DNA of 40,596 nt, from contig JAKISP010000038.1 of NCBI GenBank assembly GCA_021648525.1, positions 1 to 40,596 on the forward strand. Reading direction: 5' to 3'. The position numbers and the translations under genes are program-made. The notes below the pieces were generated by a model. It did no database searches. It was not told the DNA's origin and worked only from the letters and a program-made list of their open reading frames with translations. Shown here in pieces: positions 7,895-16,510 of this stretch; within the stretch, counting starts at the first letter, position 1; each line of letters begins with the position of its first letter. The DNA is from Gammaproteobacteria bacterium. Its GTDB lineage: Bacteria > Pseudomonadota > Gammaproteobacteria > SZUA-140.

Positions 7895-8548
7895 TTAACC
7901 CTCTAAAACTGAAGTGTCGTGATTAAGAAACGGGCCGTAGGCATCCGCCGCTTTGATCACATTATCTGCCAACGTCTCAACCTCAAAGATGATGTTACTC
8001 AGCAGTGAGCTCGCCGATAGCGCACCAAACATGGTGTAGTACTCATTGCCATCCGGTAGCGTATCAAGACTAATGGTTGAGAGTGGAAACAGCTTATGTG
8101 TGCGTAACACCTCATCATTAAACCGAACCACATCATTGATATCTGCCAGCGGCCACATCAATGATTCCACAATGATCTGCTCACCCGCAATCGTGAGGTA
8201 AACCGGCAGATCGCCGTATTCACTAAGGGTAATCAAAATAGAAGGATCCGCCCCCTCAACAATCTCCACCGTTACTTCGCCGCTTTGAATCAGCGCCTCT
8301 TTTTGCAATGCATCATGCAGGCTGACAATGGCCCATAGATTTGGTTGTGTCATTGCGTTCATACCTCCGTTGGTAAATCCTGATAGTGTTAACCCTTGCG
8401 CTGCCGAACGACGCAACTGTTTCTCATATTGAGTCAACAGCGCGGCATGCCGCGGCAATATCCATACTTCTTTCTTCACAAACCCCTGATCGCGCATGCG
8501 CTGTCGGTGCTGACGCTGATAAAAAGCCGATGTCTTTTTCTCACTCAT
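7895..8548 (-). CDS. yjfI: DUF2170 protein with N-terminal RHH-like DNA-binding segment (YjfI-like)
   Basis: 217 residues from ATG at 8548. Residues about 90-215 match the length and acidic character of YjfI/DUF2170 (LWAIVSLHDALQKEAL onward). Ahead of this lies an extension absent from the 133-aa E. coli protein. It begins basic (YQRQHRQRMRDQG), then has a strand-like VKKEVWIL and a helix (PRHAALLTQYEKQLRR), the pattern of a ribbon-helix-helix DNA-binding unit. An upstream alternative start at 8584 is rejected because the -10 box and one operator lie inside that extension. It is the first gene of the operon and probably its autoregulator (inference). Confidence 0.8.
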   Translation of the reverse strand: MSEKKTSAFYQRQHRQRMRDQGFVKKEVWILPRHAALLTQYEKQLRRSAAQGLTLSGFTNGGMNAMTQPNLWAIVSLHDALQKEALIQSGEVTVEIVEGADPSILITLSEYGDLPVYLTIAGEQIIVESLMWPLADINDVVRFNDEVLRTHKLFPLSTISLDTLPDGNEYYTMFGALSASSLLSNIIFEVETLADNVIKAADAYGPFLNHDTSVLEG

Positions 8549-8554
8549 GGCAGC

Positions 8555-8584
8555 ACTATAAATCTTACATGTAAGTACTGTCAA
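8555..8584 (-). promoter_or_regulatory. Sigma-70 promoter of the yjf-type operon (leaderless)
   Basis: On the minus strand a perfect TTGACA (8584-8579) is followed by an 18-base spacer and TATAGT (8560-8555), five of six matches to the -10 consensus. The expected start of transcription is about seven bases further, on or next to the A of the ATG at 8548. No Shine-Dalgarno sequence precedes that ATG, so a leaderless message is predicted. Confidence 0.6.
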
Positions 8585-8604
8585 GCATTACATGTAAGAT
8601 TTAT
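8558..8604. promoter_or_regulatory. Paired palindromic operators at the yjf promoter
   Basis: A perfect 17-bp inverted repeat (8558-8574 against 8588-8604) is made of two nearly identical palindromes, CTTACATGTAAG at 8564-8575 and ATTACATGTAAG at 8587-8598, centred 23 bases apart. One sits in the promoter spacer and the other just upstream of the -35 box, a typical repressor layout. The RHH-like N-terminus of the first gene is the obvious candidate binder (inference). Confidence 0.65.
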
Positions 8605-8845
8605 AACATTGCTCCAAACAGACAATAACCCGCCTGTTAGCACAGACGTCACGAAATATTAGCATAGCTATTTATTCCGACCAACACAGTAAAATAATTA
8701 TTTAATTATTTGTTTTATATAGATTTATCACCAACAGGACAGTAATCCATGAAGACCCCTTCAAGTATATATGACAAGCTGGCACGATAATACTAAGATG
8801 GCCGTTTAAGCGGCTTACAGTCGGACGAAATATTTGGAGCGCGCG

Positions 8846-10120
8846 ATGCATAAACTATCTCTATCACTAGTGACCATTGCAGCACTTGCCTTAGCGGGCT
8901 GTCATGGCGATGATGTGATCCATGCGGAAACACCAGCGCCAATAATCGCTTCTGGCATGTTCAAAGATAGTAGCGTTTCCGGCTTAACATTTGAATCTGG
9001 CGGGCAGAGCGGCACTACCGGCTCGGATGGTAGTTTCAACTACGAAGTGGGTAATTCCGTCACCTTTTCAGTCGGTGGCATCATCCTTGGCACCGGTATT
9101 GGCGCACCCATCATGACCCCGATCGATCTCATCACCAACGGCAGTAGTGATTCACCTCAGGTAAAAAACATGGTTCGATTCTTAACCATGCTGGACAGTA
9201 CCCCGCCGCTCAGTAGCGGCATCCAGATTTCTAGTGCAGTGCAAACAATCGCCAATAGCTGGAATCAGGTCGATTTTTCCTCTATCAATCTGGATGCTGA
9301 CCTCGCAGGCATCATTTCCGATGTCGCCTCTGCAGATAGCAGAATCCCGGTCCTGCTAAATACAGAAGATGCTAAATTACATTTAACATCCACCCTGCTA
9401 TGCCTCTACAGTGGCGCTTTCGTTGGTACTTTCACGGGTAGCGATCAAGGGCGTATCGGCTTCCATGTGAATTCAGGCACAATACTCGATTCCGGTACCA
9501 ATGAGGTTGAAGGCATCACTTACAGCACAGTCACCAATAGATACGCCATTCTCTCTGGCGATAGAGCAGATGACCTCAGGTTTATCCCTGTCGGCCACAA
9601 CGATATCAGACGCTTCATCAATGGCGCACCCGATTCCACCGATGTCGATAACGACACTGACCTCACAGAACTCGAATCAATCTTTACCGGCAACTTCACC
9701 ACCCCTGACAGTACCAGCGGCGAATGGATCAAAAGAATCCCAACAGCCGCATCAGGCACGTTTTCTGGTACACGTATTGGCGGTGCTGCAGATGCACTCT
9801 ACCGTTATACAGCTGAATATATCAGCGCAGCCGACCCTGATCGTACAAACGATGCCGGCCTGTATACCTTTGATATTGATAGTAGCAACAACGTAACCGG
9901 CGTTGCTTACAGTATTGTCAACAATACAATGGAAAGTCTGAGCGGCGTGGCTAATGGGGGTCTCAACGGCCTGCAAATAACGACCGCCAGCGGCACGACT
10001 ATCAGCGGAACAATTAACTACGACAACATCGTCATCACAGATGGCAGAGTCATTGGCGGCCTCTGGAACGACGGTGTCAATAACGGCACTTTTACTACTA
10101 GTGGCTGTCAGTTAAATTAG
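8846..10120 (+). CDS. Surface/periplasmic lipoprotein, adhesin-like
   Basis: A 424-residue lipoprotein. ATG at 8846 is chosen over the upstream TTG at 8834 because GGAG lies seven bases before it and the protein then begins MHKLSLSLVTIAALALAGC with Cys19 as the lipidation site. The N-terminal part carries GMFKDSSVSGLTFESGG and GSDGSFNYEVG, the 'F.D..V.G..y...g..g.T...G.F.y..g' motif common in secreted adhesin-like lipoproteins. The C-terminal half is rich in Thr/Ser/Gly/Asn beta-strands. No catalytic motif is seen. It is divergent from the yjf-type operon and convergent with bioA. The precise role is unknown. Confidence 0.75.
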   Translation: MHKLSLSLVTIAALALAGCHGDDVIHAETPAPIIASGMFKDSSVSGLTFESGGQSGTTGSDGSFNYEVGNSVTFSVGGIILGTGIGAPIMTPIDLITNGSSDSPQVKNMVRFLTMLDSTPPLSSGIQISSAVQTIANSWNQVDFSSINLDADLAGIISDVASADSRIPVLLNTEDAKLHLTSTLLCLYSGAFVGTFTGSDQGRIGFHVNSGTILDSGTNEVEGITYSTVTNRYAILSGDRADDLRFIPVGHNDIRRFINGAPDSTDVDNDTDLTELESIFTGNFTTPDSTSGEWIKRIPTAASGTFSGTRIGGAADALYRYTAEYISAADPDRTNDAGLYTFDIDSSNNVTGVAYSIVNNTMESLSGVANGGLNGLQITTASGTTISGTINYDNIVITDGRVIGGLWNDGVNNGTFTTSGCQLN

Positions 10121-10153
10121 CCCTGCGCAGCAAAGCTGGATGTGTAAGCCTGC

Positions 10154-11440
10154 CTACTCTGATATAGACTCAACGACCCTGACAACAGCGGCGGTAAGTT
10201 CAGCCAAGTCATGATCTGAGATCACATACGGCGGCATCAAATAAACTAGCCTGCCAAACGGCCTGACCCACACCCCGTGCTCAACAAACAGCGGCTGAAT
10301 CACTCTCATATCCACTGCCTGATTTAACTCAACTACCCCAATGCCGCCAAGCACCCGTACATTTGCCACCGAACTTAATGCACAACATGGACTAAGCCCG
10401 CGCTCAAGTCCCGCTTCAATACGTATAATATTTAAAGACCAGTCAACATCGGTTAATAGCTTTAGACTGGCCAGCGCAGCACTGCATGCCAATGGATTCG
10501 CCATAAAAGTAGGCCCATGCATAAACAATCCCGGTTCGCCCTCTCTAATTGTCGCGCTGATATTTTCTGTTGTTAATGTCGCTGCCAGTGACAGATAGCC
10601 GCCCGTCAACGCCTTACCCACACACATAATGTCCGGCGAAATATCAGCGTGCTCGCAAGCAAACATTTTTCCAGTACGGCCAAAGCCGGTGGCAATTTCA
10701 TCACAAATTAACAACACTTCATGTTCATCACATAAAGTGCGCACACGGCTCAGGTAATCGGCTGAATAAAAATTCATACCGCCTGTTGCCTGCACAATCG
10801 GCTCAAGAATAATCGCAGCGATATTGTCTACATGTCGTTCGAGCCGTTGTTTAAGCCTCGTAATACCCTCATCACCACTCATGCCACCGAACTGGCAAGC
10901 GGGTGCATCAACAAAATATTGCTCGGTCAAAACATCACTAAACAGCGAGTGCATCCCAGTCACTGGATCACAAACCGACATCGCCCCAAAGGTATCTCCG
11001 TGATAACCATTGCGCAGCGTTAGAAAGCGCTGCTTTGCAGGGCTGCCTTTGGCATGCCAAAATTGAATCGCCATCTTCATCGCCACCTCAACCGAGACAG
11101 AACCTGAATCTGAAAAAAACACCGTCTGTAGTGGTGCGGGGGTTAGCTCAATGAGACGACTTGCCAACAGAACCGCTGGCTCATGGGTTAAACCACCAAA
11201 CATCACGTGCGACATTTTTTCTATCTGCGCTTGCAGCGCAAGATTCATCACAGGGTGGTTATAACCATGAATCGCCGACCACCACGATGACATACCATCG
11301 ATTAATTCACGCCCATCGACAAGTTTAAGGCGCACCCCATTTGCGGAGGCGACCGAAAAAATGGGCTGCGCCGCGCCAATCGCACTGTAAGGGTGCCACA
11401 CATGCGCATTATCCAGCGCGAGCAGTTGTTGCGCATCCAT
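10154..11440 (-). CDS. bioA: Adenosylmethionine-8-amino-7-oxononanoate aminotransferase
   Basis: A 428-residue PLP enzyme that converts KAPA to DAPA in biotin synthesis with S-adenosylmethionine as amino donor. BioA hallmarks are present: HVWHPYSAIG at the N-terminus, MSSWWSAIHGYNHP, SGSVSVEVAMKMA, DEIATGFGRTGKMFACEH, and the PLP lysine in GKALTGGYLSLAATL. Length is normal for the family. No other bio gene is visible, which is unusual since bioA is often next to bioB/F/C/D. It begins 33 bases after the stop of the Reg_prop gene on the same strand, so it may be at the tail of the ccm/propeller transcript. Confidence 0.95.
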   Translation of the reverse strand: MDAQQLLALDNAHVWHPYSAIGAAQPIFSVASANGVRLKLVDGRELIDGMSSWWSAIHGYNHPVMNLALQAQIEKMSHVMFGGLTHEPAVLLASRLIELTPAPLQTVFFSDSGSVSVEVAMKMAIQFWHAKGSPAKQRFLTLRNGYHGDTFGAMSVCDPVTGMHSLFSDVLTEQYFVDAPACQFGGMSGDEGITRLKQRLERHVDNIAAIILEPIVQATGGMNFYSADYLSRVRTLCDEHEVLLICDEIATGFGRTGKMFACEHADISPDIMCVGKALTGGYLSLAATLTTENISATIREGEPGLFMHGPTFMANPLACSAALASLKLLTDVDWSLNIIRIEAGLERGLSPCCALSSVANVRVLGGIGVVELNQAVDMRVIQPLFVEHGVWVRPFGRLVYLMPPYVISDHDLAELTAAVVRVVESISE

Positions 11441-11473
11441 TAGGGGGCGTTCTCAATCATCAGTGGAAATCGG

Positions 11474-12811
11474 TTAACGCTGGCCACTCAATTTTGCAAC
11501 ACCACCAAAGCTACCCACCCACATCGTCCCGTTATCCGCTTTCGCCATTGAGAAAACATTATTGGCATACAGCCCATCAAGGGTTGTCATCACATGAAAC
11601 CCTTCACCCGCTTCCTTAAAGCGTGCCAATCCTTTGCTGGTGCCAATCCATAACTGCCCATCGATATCGATGTGCAACATAAAGATGTGATTCCCAGGTA
11701 AACCATCAGCGGTGGTGTAATTAGTCCAGTTTTCACCATCAAAACGCGCCAGGCCACCACCCCAGGTACCCGCCCAGACGATACCATCACTATCGACCGC
11801 TAATGAGATGATGTAGTTTGGGTTATACGCAATATCCACATCCTCTAACCCTTGTTCGGTCTTTTGGCGCGCATGGTGCTGAGAGGCTTTGGCAGGATCA
11901 TTTCTTGACGTGATCGCATCACGCACCACTTCGATCGGTGCACCCAGACCATCTTTATGCTGCCAGTTCTGCCATTTGCCACCGCGGAACAGTGCCAGTC
12001 CCTCTTCAGTTGCCAGCCAGATATCACCATTTAATCCTTCTTCTACCCCGTAAACCCAGGGGTTTGGAATCCCACCATTGGTATTTTCAACGGTAAACAT
12101 ATCCCATTTTGAGTTGTCATCCAGATCCCCACCGCGAATGCGATTAGCACCAGACCAGGTCGCAATCCAGATGTCGCCATTGCTGGTCTTTTGCAGGTCA
12201 TAGACAAACTGATCCGCCAGACCATTCGGAATATTGTAATTTGTCCACACACTGGTATCGATATCCATCACAGACAGGCCACCACCATACGTTCCTACCG
12301 CCAGCTTATTATCGATTCGACTCACGTGGAACACACCATTCGAAAGCATCCCTTCGATACGGTTATCAAAGACATCATATTGGTCATCGATGGTGTTGTA
12401 ACGAATCACACCACCTGATGTGCCGATCCAGACATAGTCACCATCAATCGCCAGCCCTTTTACATTACGGTTACCAACACGAAAGTGAGCAAACTGACTA
12501 TCTCCCGTTAGCTGTGTCGCAGGTGTTTCTGCACTACCGCCACGACCCGCCAGATCCGCCTGAGGGGTTGACGGCTGCGGGAAGGTACTGCTTTGTACCA
12601 TCGGCGCAGGCGTCGGGCTATCCATCGGCGGGTGGTTAAGTGGCACCTGAGCACCCGGTTTCAGCTCACTGGCAACCAGTGCGCTAGCGGGTTGTGTTTT
12701 TTCACTGGCAACCTCATTACTCGCCTGCTGCATGCCCAACTGGTATCCGCCGACCACCATCAACCCCATGACAATCACCACGACAGCTAAAACCCTGAAA
12801 TTCAGATTCAC
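11474..12811 (-). CDS. Membrane-anchored Reg_prop beta-propeller protein
   Basis: 445 residues. One N-terminal membrane anchor (about 6-26), a Pro/Ser-rich linker to about residue 105, then repeated propeller strands of the 'two-component regulator propeller' type: YVWIGTSGGVIRY, GDIWIATWSGANR, GDIWLATEEGLALF, GIVWAGTWGGGLARF, GQLWIGTSKGLARF, TMWVGSFGGVAKL. These predict a periplasmic seven-bladed sensor-type propeller. Unlike hybrid sensor kinases that carry this domain, there is no histidine kinase or receiver part. It is a paralogue of the neighbouring lipoprotein (same DGLPGNHIF-like linkers) and is 65 bases downstream of it. The ligand is unknown. Confidence 0.85.
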   Translation of the reverse strand: MNLNFRVLAVVVIVMGLMVVGGYQLGMQQASNEVASEKTQPASALVASELKPGAQVPLNHPPMDSPTPAPMVQSSTFPQPSTPQADLAGRGGSAETPATQLTGDSQFAHFRVGNRNVKGLAIDGDYVWIGTSGGVIRYNTIDDQYDVFDNRIEGMLSNGVFHVSRIDNKLAVGTYGGGLSVMDIDTSVWTNYNIPNGLADQFVYDLQKTSNGDIWIATWSGANRIRGGDLDDNSKWDMFTVENTNGGIPNPWVYGVEEGLNGDIWLATEEGLALFRGGKWQNWQHKDGLGAPIEVVRDAITSRNDPAKASQHHARQKTEQGLEDVDIAYNPNYIISLAVDSDGIVWAGTWGGGLARFDGENWTNYTTADGLPGNHIFMLHIDIDGQLWIGTSKGLARFKEAGEGFHVMTTLDGLYANNVFSMAKADNGTMWVGSFGGVAKLSGQR

Positions 12812-12876
12812 TTATTTATTTCACCTTTTGTTCAATTCACACCAACCATCACTGGTCGGAAATGACTCATCGAGAT

Positions 12877-14109
12877 TTATTGCCCATAACCCAGACGCGT
12901 CACGCCACCACGCGTACCCACCCAGATTTCCCCCGAAGGGTGTGCAATCACCGCATAAACATTGTCATCAATCAGACCATTAGCGCCACCTTTAGCAAAG
13001 GTCTGCCACGCCTTGCCATCATAACGAGACAACCCCTTATTAGTGCCAAACCAGAAGACACCTGTTGTATCCTGCGCGATGCTATAGACAACATTTCCCG
13101 CAAGGCCATCCTCAGTGGTCAGGCTTTGCCATGTTTTACCATCATAAAAACTCACGCCGCCACCCCACGTACCCGCCCAGACATCACCATTAGCTGCTAC
13201 ATGCACAGAAAAGACATAACCAGGGTTATAGGTCTGCTGCCCTTCAGTCATCACACTCAGGTCATGCCGCTCACGCGTACCCAGGCCAGTGTTCTGGCTA
13301 AGCGGCAGATTATGGGTATTGGGTGCACCCACACCATCTTCATGAGTAAAGGCGTGCCAACTGGCGCCATCAAACATTGAAATACCCCCTTCAGTGCCGA
13401 GCCACATACGCCCCTGATCATCACTCGCGATGCCGTAAACCCATTCATTGACCAGCTCTTTTACGTAGGTCGCAGTAAATTCATCTTTTGTACGATCAAA
13501 CTGGTTAGCACCACCCCAGGTACCAACCCACAGATTGCCATCCTTTGATTCGCCAAAAGAGTAGACCCAATAGTCGGCCAGGCCATGCATCGGGAAAAAG
13601 GTTTTCCACTCGCCATCACGCAAGCGCGTCATGCCGCCACCATTGGTACCAAACCACTTGCTACCCTGGCTATCAATCATAATGCTAAAGACATACTCAT
13701 TTGCCAGACCGTCACGACGAGAATAGGTTGCTCGCATGTCATAACTTTCAAGGTCTATTTCCAGTACGCCCGCAGAGGTGCCTACCCAGATCGCCTTATC
13801 CAGCTCATCTACCGCTAGTGAACGCACAAAGACATTGTCCCCCACACCAAAAGATTCAAGCACGCGAGGTAAACTGCTACGCACGGTAGCCGTTGCATCA
13901 ACCGGTGAAACCAATGGTGCTTCAGTCACATCATCAACAGGAGTGGCAACGCTTTTGATATCACGCGCCGTCACCACAGCAGTGGCGACTGGTGCAGACT
14001 CACTCTTCGTCACAGCCGCATCATGGGTTTCATTATCGCTATCAGAGCAGGCAGATAACAATAAAGCCGACGAAAGTGTCAGCGAAGCAAAAATCAAGCG
14101 TGCTCTCAT
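12877..14109 (-). CDS. Reg_prop beta-propeller lipoprotein
   Basis: 410 residues with a lipoprotein signal (lipobox LLSAC, Cys21), a Thr/Val/Ala-rich linker, then propeller strands: AIWVGTSAGVLEI, SKWFGTNGGGMTRL, NLWVGTWGGANQF, RMWLGTEGGISMF, DVWAGTWGGGVSF, VFWFGTNKGLSRY, EIWVGTRGGVTRL, giving seven blades. It has no signalling output domain. Its start overlaps the stop of the cytochrome c gene (ATGA), so the two are translationally coupled. That suggests a job linked to the cytochrome or its maturation in the periplasm (inference). Confidence 0.85.
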   Translation of the reverse strand: MRARLIFASLTLSSALLLSACSDSDNETHDAAVTKSESAPVATAVVTARDIKSVATPVDDVTEAPLVSPVDATATVRSSLPRVLESFGVGDNVFVRSLAVDELDKAIWVGTSAGVLEIDLESYDMRATYSRRDGLANEYVFSIMIDSQGSKWFGTNGGGMTRLRDGEWKTFFPMHGLADYWVYSFGESKDGNLWVGTWGGANQFDRTKDEFTATYVKELVNEWVYGIASDDQGRMWLGTEGGISMFDGASWHAFTHEDGVGAPNTHNLPLSQNTGLGTRERHDLSVMTEGQQTYNPGYVFSVHVAANGDVWAGTWGGGVSFYDGKTWQSLTTEDGLAGNVVYSIAQDTTGVFWFGTNKGLSRYDGKAWQTFAKGGANGLIDDNVYAVIAHPSGEIWVGTRGGVTRLGYGQ

Positions 14110-14447
14110 CGACGCAGCTTTCTCAAATAGGTAATGACATTAGAAATATCATCATCCTTAAGAAGACCGCGAAATGCGGGCATCATCCCCTGTCCATTCC
14201 TGATCTTTTGTAGCAACTCGTGATCCGCGATCATCAGCCCTTCACCACGTGAAAAGTCAGCCACGCCAGGAAAGGTGCTCTTACCACTGCTGCCATGGCA
14301 TTGTTTACATTGCTGATTGTAAATCTTGCCACCCTTGAGCGGATCACCAGCCATCACCTGCGGTGCTGCAATCAACATGGCACCACTCAGCAGCAATACA
14401 GCACGCAGAGCGCGACCACCCGCTTTCAATAAACTGATATTTTTCAT
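14106..14447 (-). CDS. Small periplasmic c-type cytochrome
   Basis: A 113-residue cytochrome. ATG at 14447 is preferred to the one at 14453 because AGGAGG lies seven bases before it but only one base before the other. It has a signal peptide ending near VMAGD, then the haem-binding CKQCH (Cys47, Cys50, His51) and a probable distal methionine in MMPAFRG. The class I fold is complete with the C-terminal DDISNVITYLRKL helix. It is an electron carrier of the cytochrome c553/c5 type. It is the only holocytochrome substrate for the adjacent Ccm machinery in this window. Its partner is not known. Confidence 0.9.
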   Translation of the reverse strand: MKNISLLKAGGRALRAVLLLSGAMLIAAPQVMAGDPLKGGKIYNQQCKQCHGSSGKSTFPGVADFSRGEGLMIADHELLQKIRNGQGMMPAFRGLLKDDDISNVITYLRKLRR

Positions 14448-14496
14448 GATCATGCCTCCTTATTCATTAACGTCACCCAGCACAAAGGCCACCTCG

Positions 14497-15060
14497 TTAG
14501 TCTCTCACATCCTGATGTTTGATGCCCTGTAGCAGCGCATAATCGCCGCGGTAGGCGGCTTCCAGTGCGGCAATCACCTGCGGGCTATCCCATTCACGTT
14601 CACCCACGATATTCATTAATAAGCGCCCATCAGTTCCTATCAGGTAAGTATCGGGGAACACCTGCGCACCTAATTTACCTGCAATGGACATGTCCAGGTC
14701 GATGTAACTAGTCAGCTGAATTTTTCGGTCGATCAGATATTCTCGCGGATGATGTTTATCGTCATCTACCGACAGACCAAGTACTGCAAATCGTTCACTA
14801 TCAAGCTGCTCACCAAGACGCTGCAGGCTCGGCAATTCTCGACGACAAGGTGGACACCAGGTTGCCCATACGTTAAGCACAACCACCTTGCCCTGAAGTT
14901 GAGAAATGAGTAGGTCATCTCGATCTAACCCTGGCAGTAACAACTCGGAAAGTGACTCTCCAGGTATTACACGCTGATGAGATTCAGTGACATGATCATG
15001 CGCCATCTCACATGCCGTTAGCAGAAAGGCAAACAATGGCAACAACATGATTCGGGTCAC
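14497..15060 (-). CDS. TlpA/ResA-like thioredoxin lipoprotein
   Basis: 187 residues. Lipobox LLTAC places Cys17 at the lipidated N-terminus, so the protein is tethered in the periplasm. The redox motif WATWCPPC (Cys69, Cys72) is followed by RRELPSL and later a cis-proline region (VFPDTYLIG), as in TlpA/ResA. Such proteins reduce apocytochrome haem-site cysteines or other periplasmic disulfides. It is distinct from CcmG, which is also present, so the locus has two thioredoxin-like reductases. It lies between ccmI and the cytochrome gene on the same strand. Confidence 0.88.
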   Translation of the reverse strand: MTRIMLLPLFAFLLTACEMAHDHVTESHQRVIPGESLSELLLPGLDRDDLLISQLQGKVVVLNVWATWCPPCRRELPSLQRLGEQLDSERFAVLGLSVDDDKHHPREYLIDRKIQLTSYIDLDMSIAGKLGAQVFPDTYLIGTDGRLLMNIVGEREWDSPQVIAALEAAYRGDYALLQGIKHQDVRD

Positions 15061-15125
15061 GGTTTATCTCCGCACTGTTCATACGCCCCTTCATATGCGG
15101 AAGGGACGACGAAGCGTTCGTATCG

Positions 15126-16427
15126 CTAAGGAATAACCTCATCAATCACAATTTCAATTCCAGATGTGCCAATTTTCACATTCTGAACCCCACCCTGCAT
15201 GTCACCGCTCTGTGGTGTTGCATTGCCACTGCGAGAGATGCGCGCCATCACCATCACTTCTGAGGTGCTAGAGAGGTTCATTGAGGCGTCCATCGCCATC
15301 GAATCGTCCAGGGTAAATTCAATCGGCATCTTACTTGCTTCGGTTTTCAGAATAGCCAACGGCATACGTGGGCCACGCATCGCGCGAGCAAAGATATAGA
15401 TCGTGTCCGTTGGTAAAACCTCCGTCGCGAGCGATTGAGACAAGGTCACTACACCACTCACGCTTGAACTCGCTGATGCGGTGTTAAACGGTGTTGCAGT
15501 CGCACTTGCCGCAATTCCAACGGCATTGCCACCACCTGAACTAGCGCGCTGTGACTGCATCAACTGTTCTGTTTCAGCGATATTGCCCGCCATGGTCTGC
15601 GCTGTCTGTGAACCAGGCTCCAGCATCGCGTAGATTCGCTTCCAGTAGATCAGGGCGGACTCAAAGTCGGCGCGTTCATAGGCTGCCGTACCTGCCAGCC
15701 ATAGCGCCTTCTGGTTTTGCGGATCAAGATTCAATGCACGCATAATCAACTGCATGGGACGTCCTTCAAGCGTCTGCTCGCCACTGCTCATCGCCATCGC
15801 ATCAGCATAGTCGGTTAATAGTTGCGCATCGTTATCAACAATCGATACCGCCTTTGAAAAGGCCGCGACCGCATCACCATAACGACTCAGTGCATAATAA
15901 GAACGGCCCAGCATTGCCCAGCCCTGTACATCACTTGGGTCTTTTTCAAGACGAGCGGAGAGCTGGCTGACCATCATTCCAACCTGATCAGTCATCTCTT
16001 CCTGAGTCATCTCACCCGTTGGCTGAGGAATCGAAATTTCCTGAGCCACTGGTACAACCAGCTCAATTTTACCCAACTGAAGGTAAAGCGGTACTGTAAT
16101 GGCCACCACTAGCAACGAAACAATACCCGCGGTCAGTTTACTCGCACCGGCTCTGGCTTTTACATCACTAGCAGAGGTCAGCGCGACATCTTCTAACAAG
16201 CGCTGTTCCAACTCCAGTTTTCCCTGTTCACACTGATCTCTGGTGATAATATCATTAAGCAGATCCTGCTCCAGTTCGATCATCTGATCTTTATAGATAG
16301 AGACGTTAAGCGCATCCTGTTCAATCACAAACTCACTATCTTTTTTACCTAACTGCAACAACGGCGGTAATATAAACAGCAGCCCTGCCAGCGTTAGCAA
16401 TGCTGCTACAATCCAAAAAATAATCAT
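15126..16427 (-). CDS. ccmI: Cytochrome c maturation protein CcmI
   Basis: 433 residues. The N-terminal membrane segments (about 2-22 and 94-114) flank a cytosolic leucine-zipper-like part, followed by periplasmic TPR repeats (AMLGRSYYALSRYGDAVAAFSKAV, about 168-280) that bind apocytochrome C-termini. The C-terminal domain (about 320-433) matches the CcmI/NrfG end, with IYIFARAMRGPRMPLAI. CcmI is a chaperone delivering apocytochrome to CcmFH. It is separate from CcmH here, unlike the fused E. coli protein. It starts 83 bases after ccmH. Confidence 0.93.
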   Translation of the reverse strand: MIIFWIVAALLTLAGLLFILPPLLQLGKKDSEFVIEQDALNVSIYKDQMIELEQDLLNDIITRDQCEQGKLELEQRLLEDVALTSASDVKARAGASKLTAGIVSLLVVAITVPLYLQLGKIELVVPVAQEISIPQPTGEMTQEEMTDQVGMMVSQLSARLEKDPSDVQGWAMLGRSYYALSRYGDAVAAFSKAVSIVDNDAQLLTDYADAMAMSSGEQTLEGRPMQLIMRALNLDPQNQKALWLAGTAAYERADFESALIYWKRIYAMLEPGSQTAQTMAGNIAETEQLMQSQRASSGGGNAVGIAASATATPFNTASASSSVSGVVTLSQSLATEVLPTDTIYIFARAMRGPRMPLAILKTEASKMPIEFTLDDSMAMDASMNLSSTSEVMVMARISRSGNATPQSGDMQGGVQNVKIGTSGIEIVIDEVIP

Positions 16428-16510
16428 GCCTTAAATTTCCTCTGCGTCAGCCTTAGCGGGCTTCACACTTACTGGTTGCACTCAAAACGGACAAGTATCA
16501 CTGACCGGCT

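Noticed and set aside
8549-8584. Upstream start (12 extra residues) for the DUF2170 protein
   Set aside because: The extension covers the -10 box and an operator palindrome and begins at the -35 box, so it would not be in the mRNA.
12241-12639. 132-residue plus-strand frame inside the Reg_prop gene
   Set aside because: His/Arg/Ser-rich shadow in a region with clear minus-strand propeller repeats.
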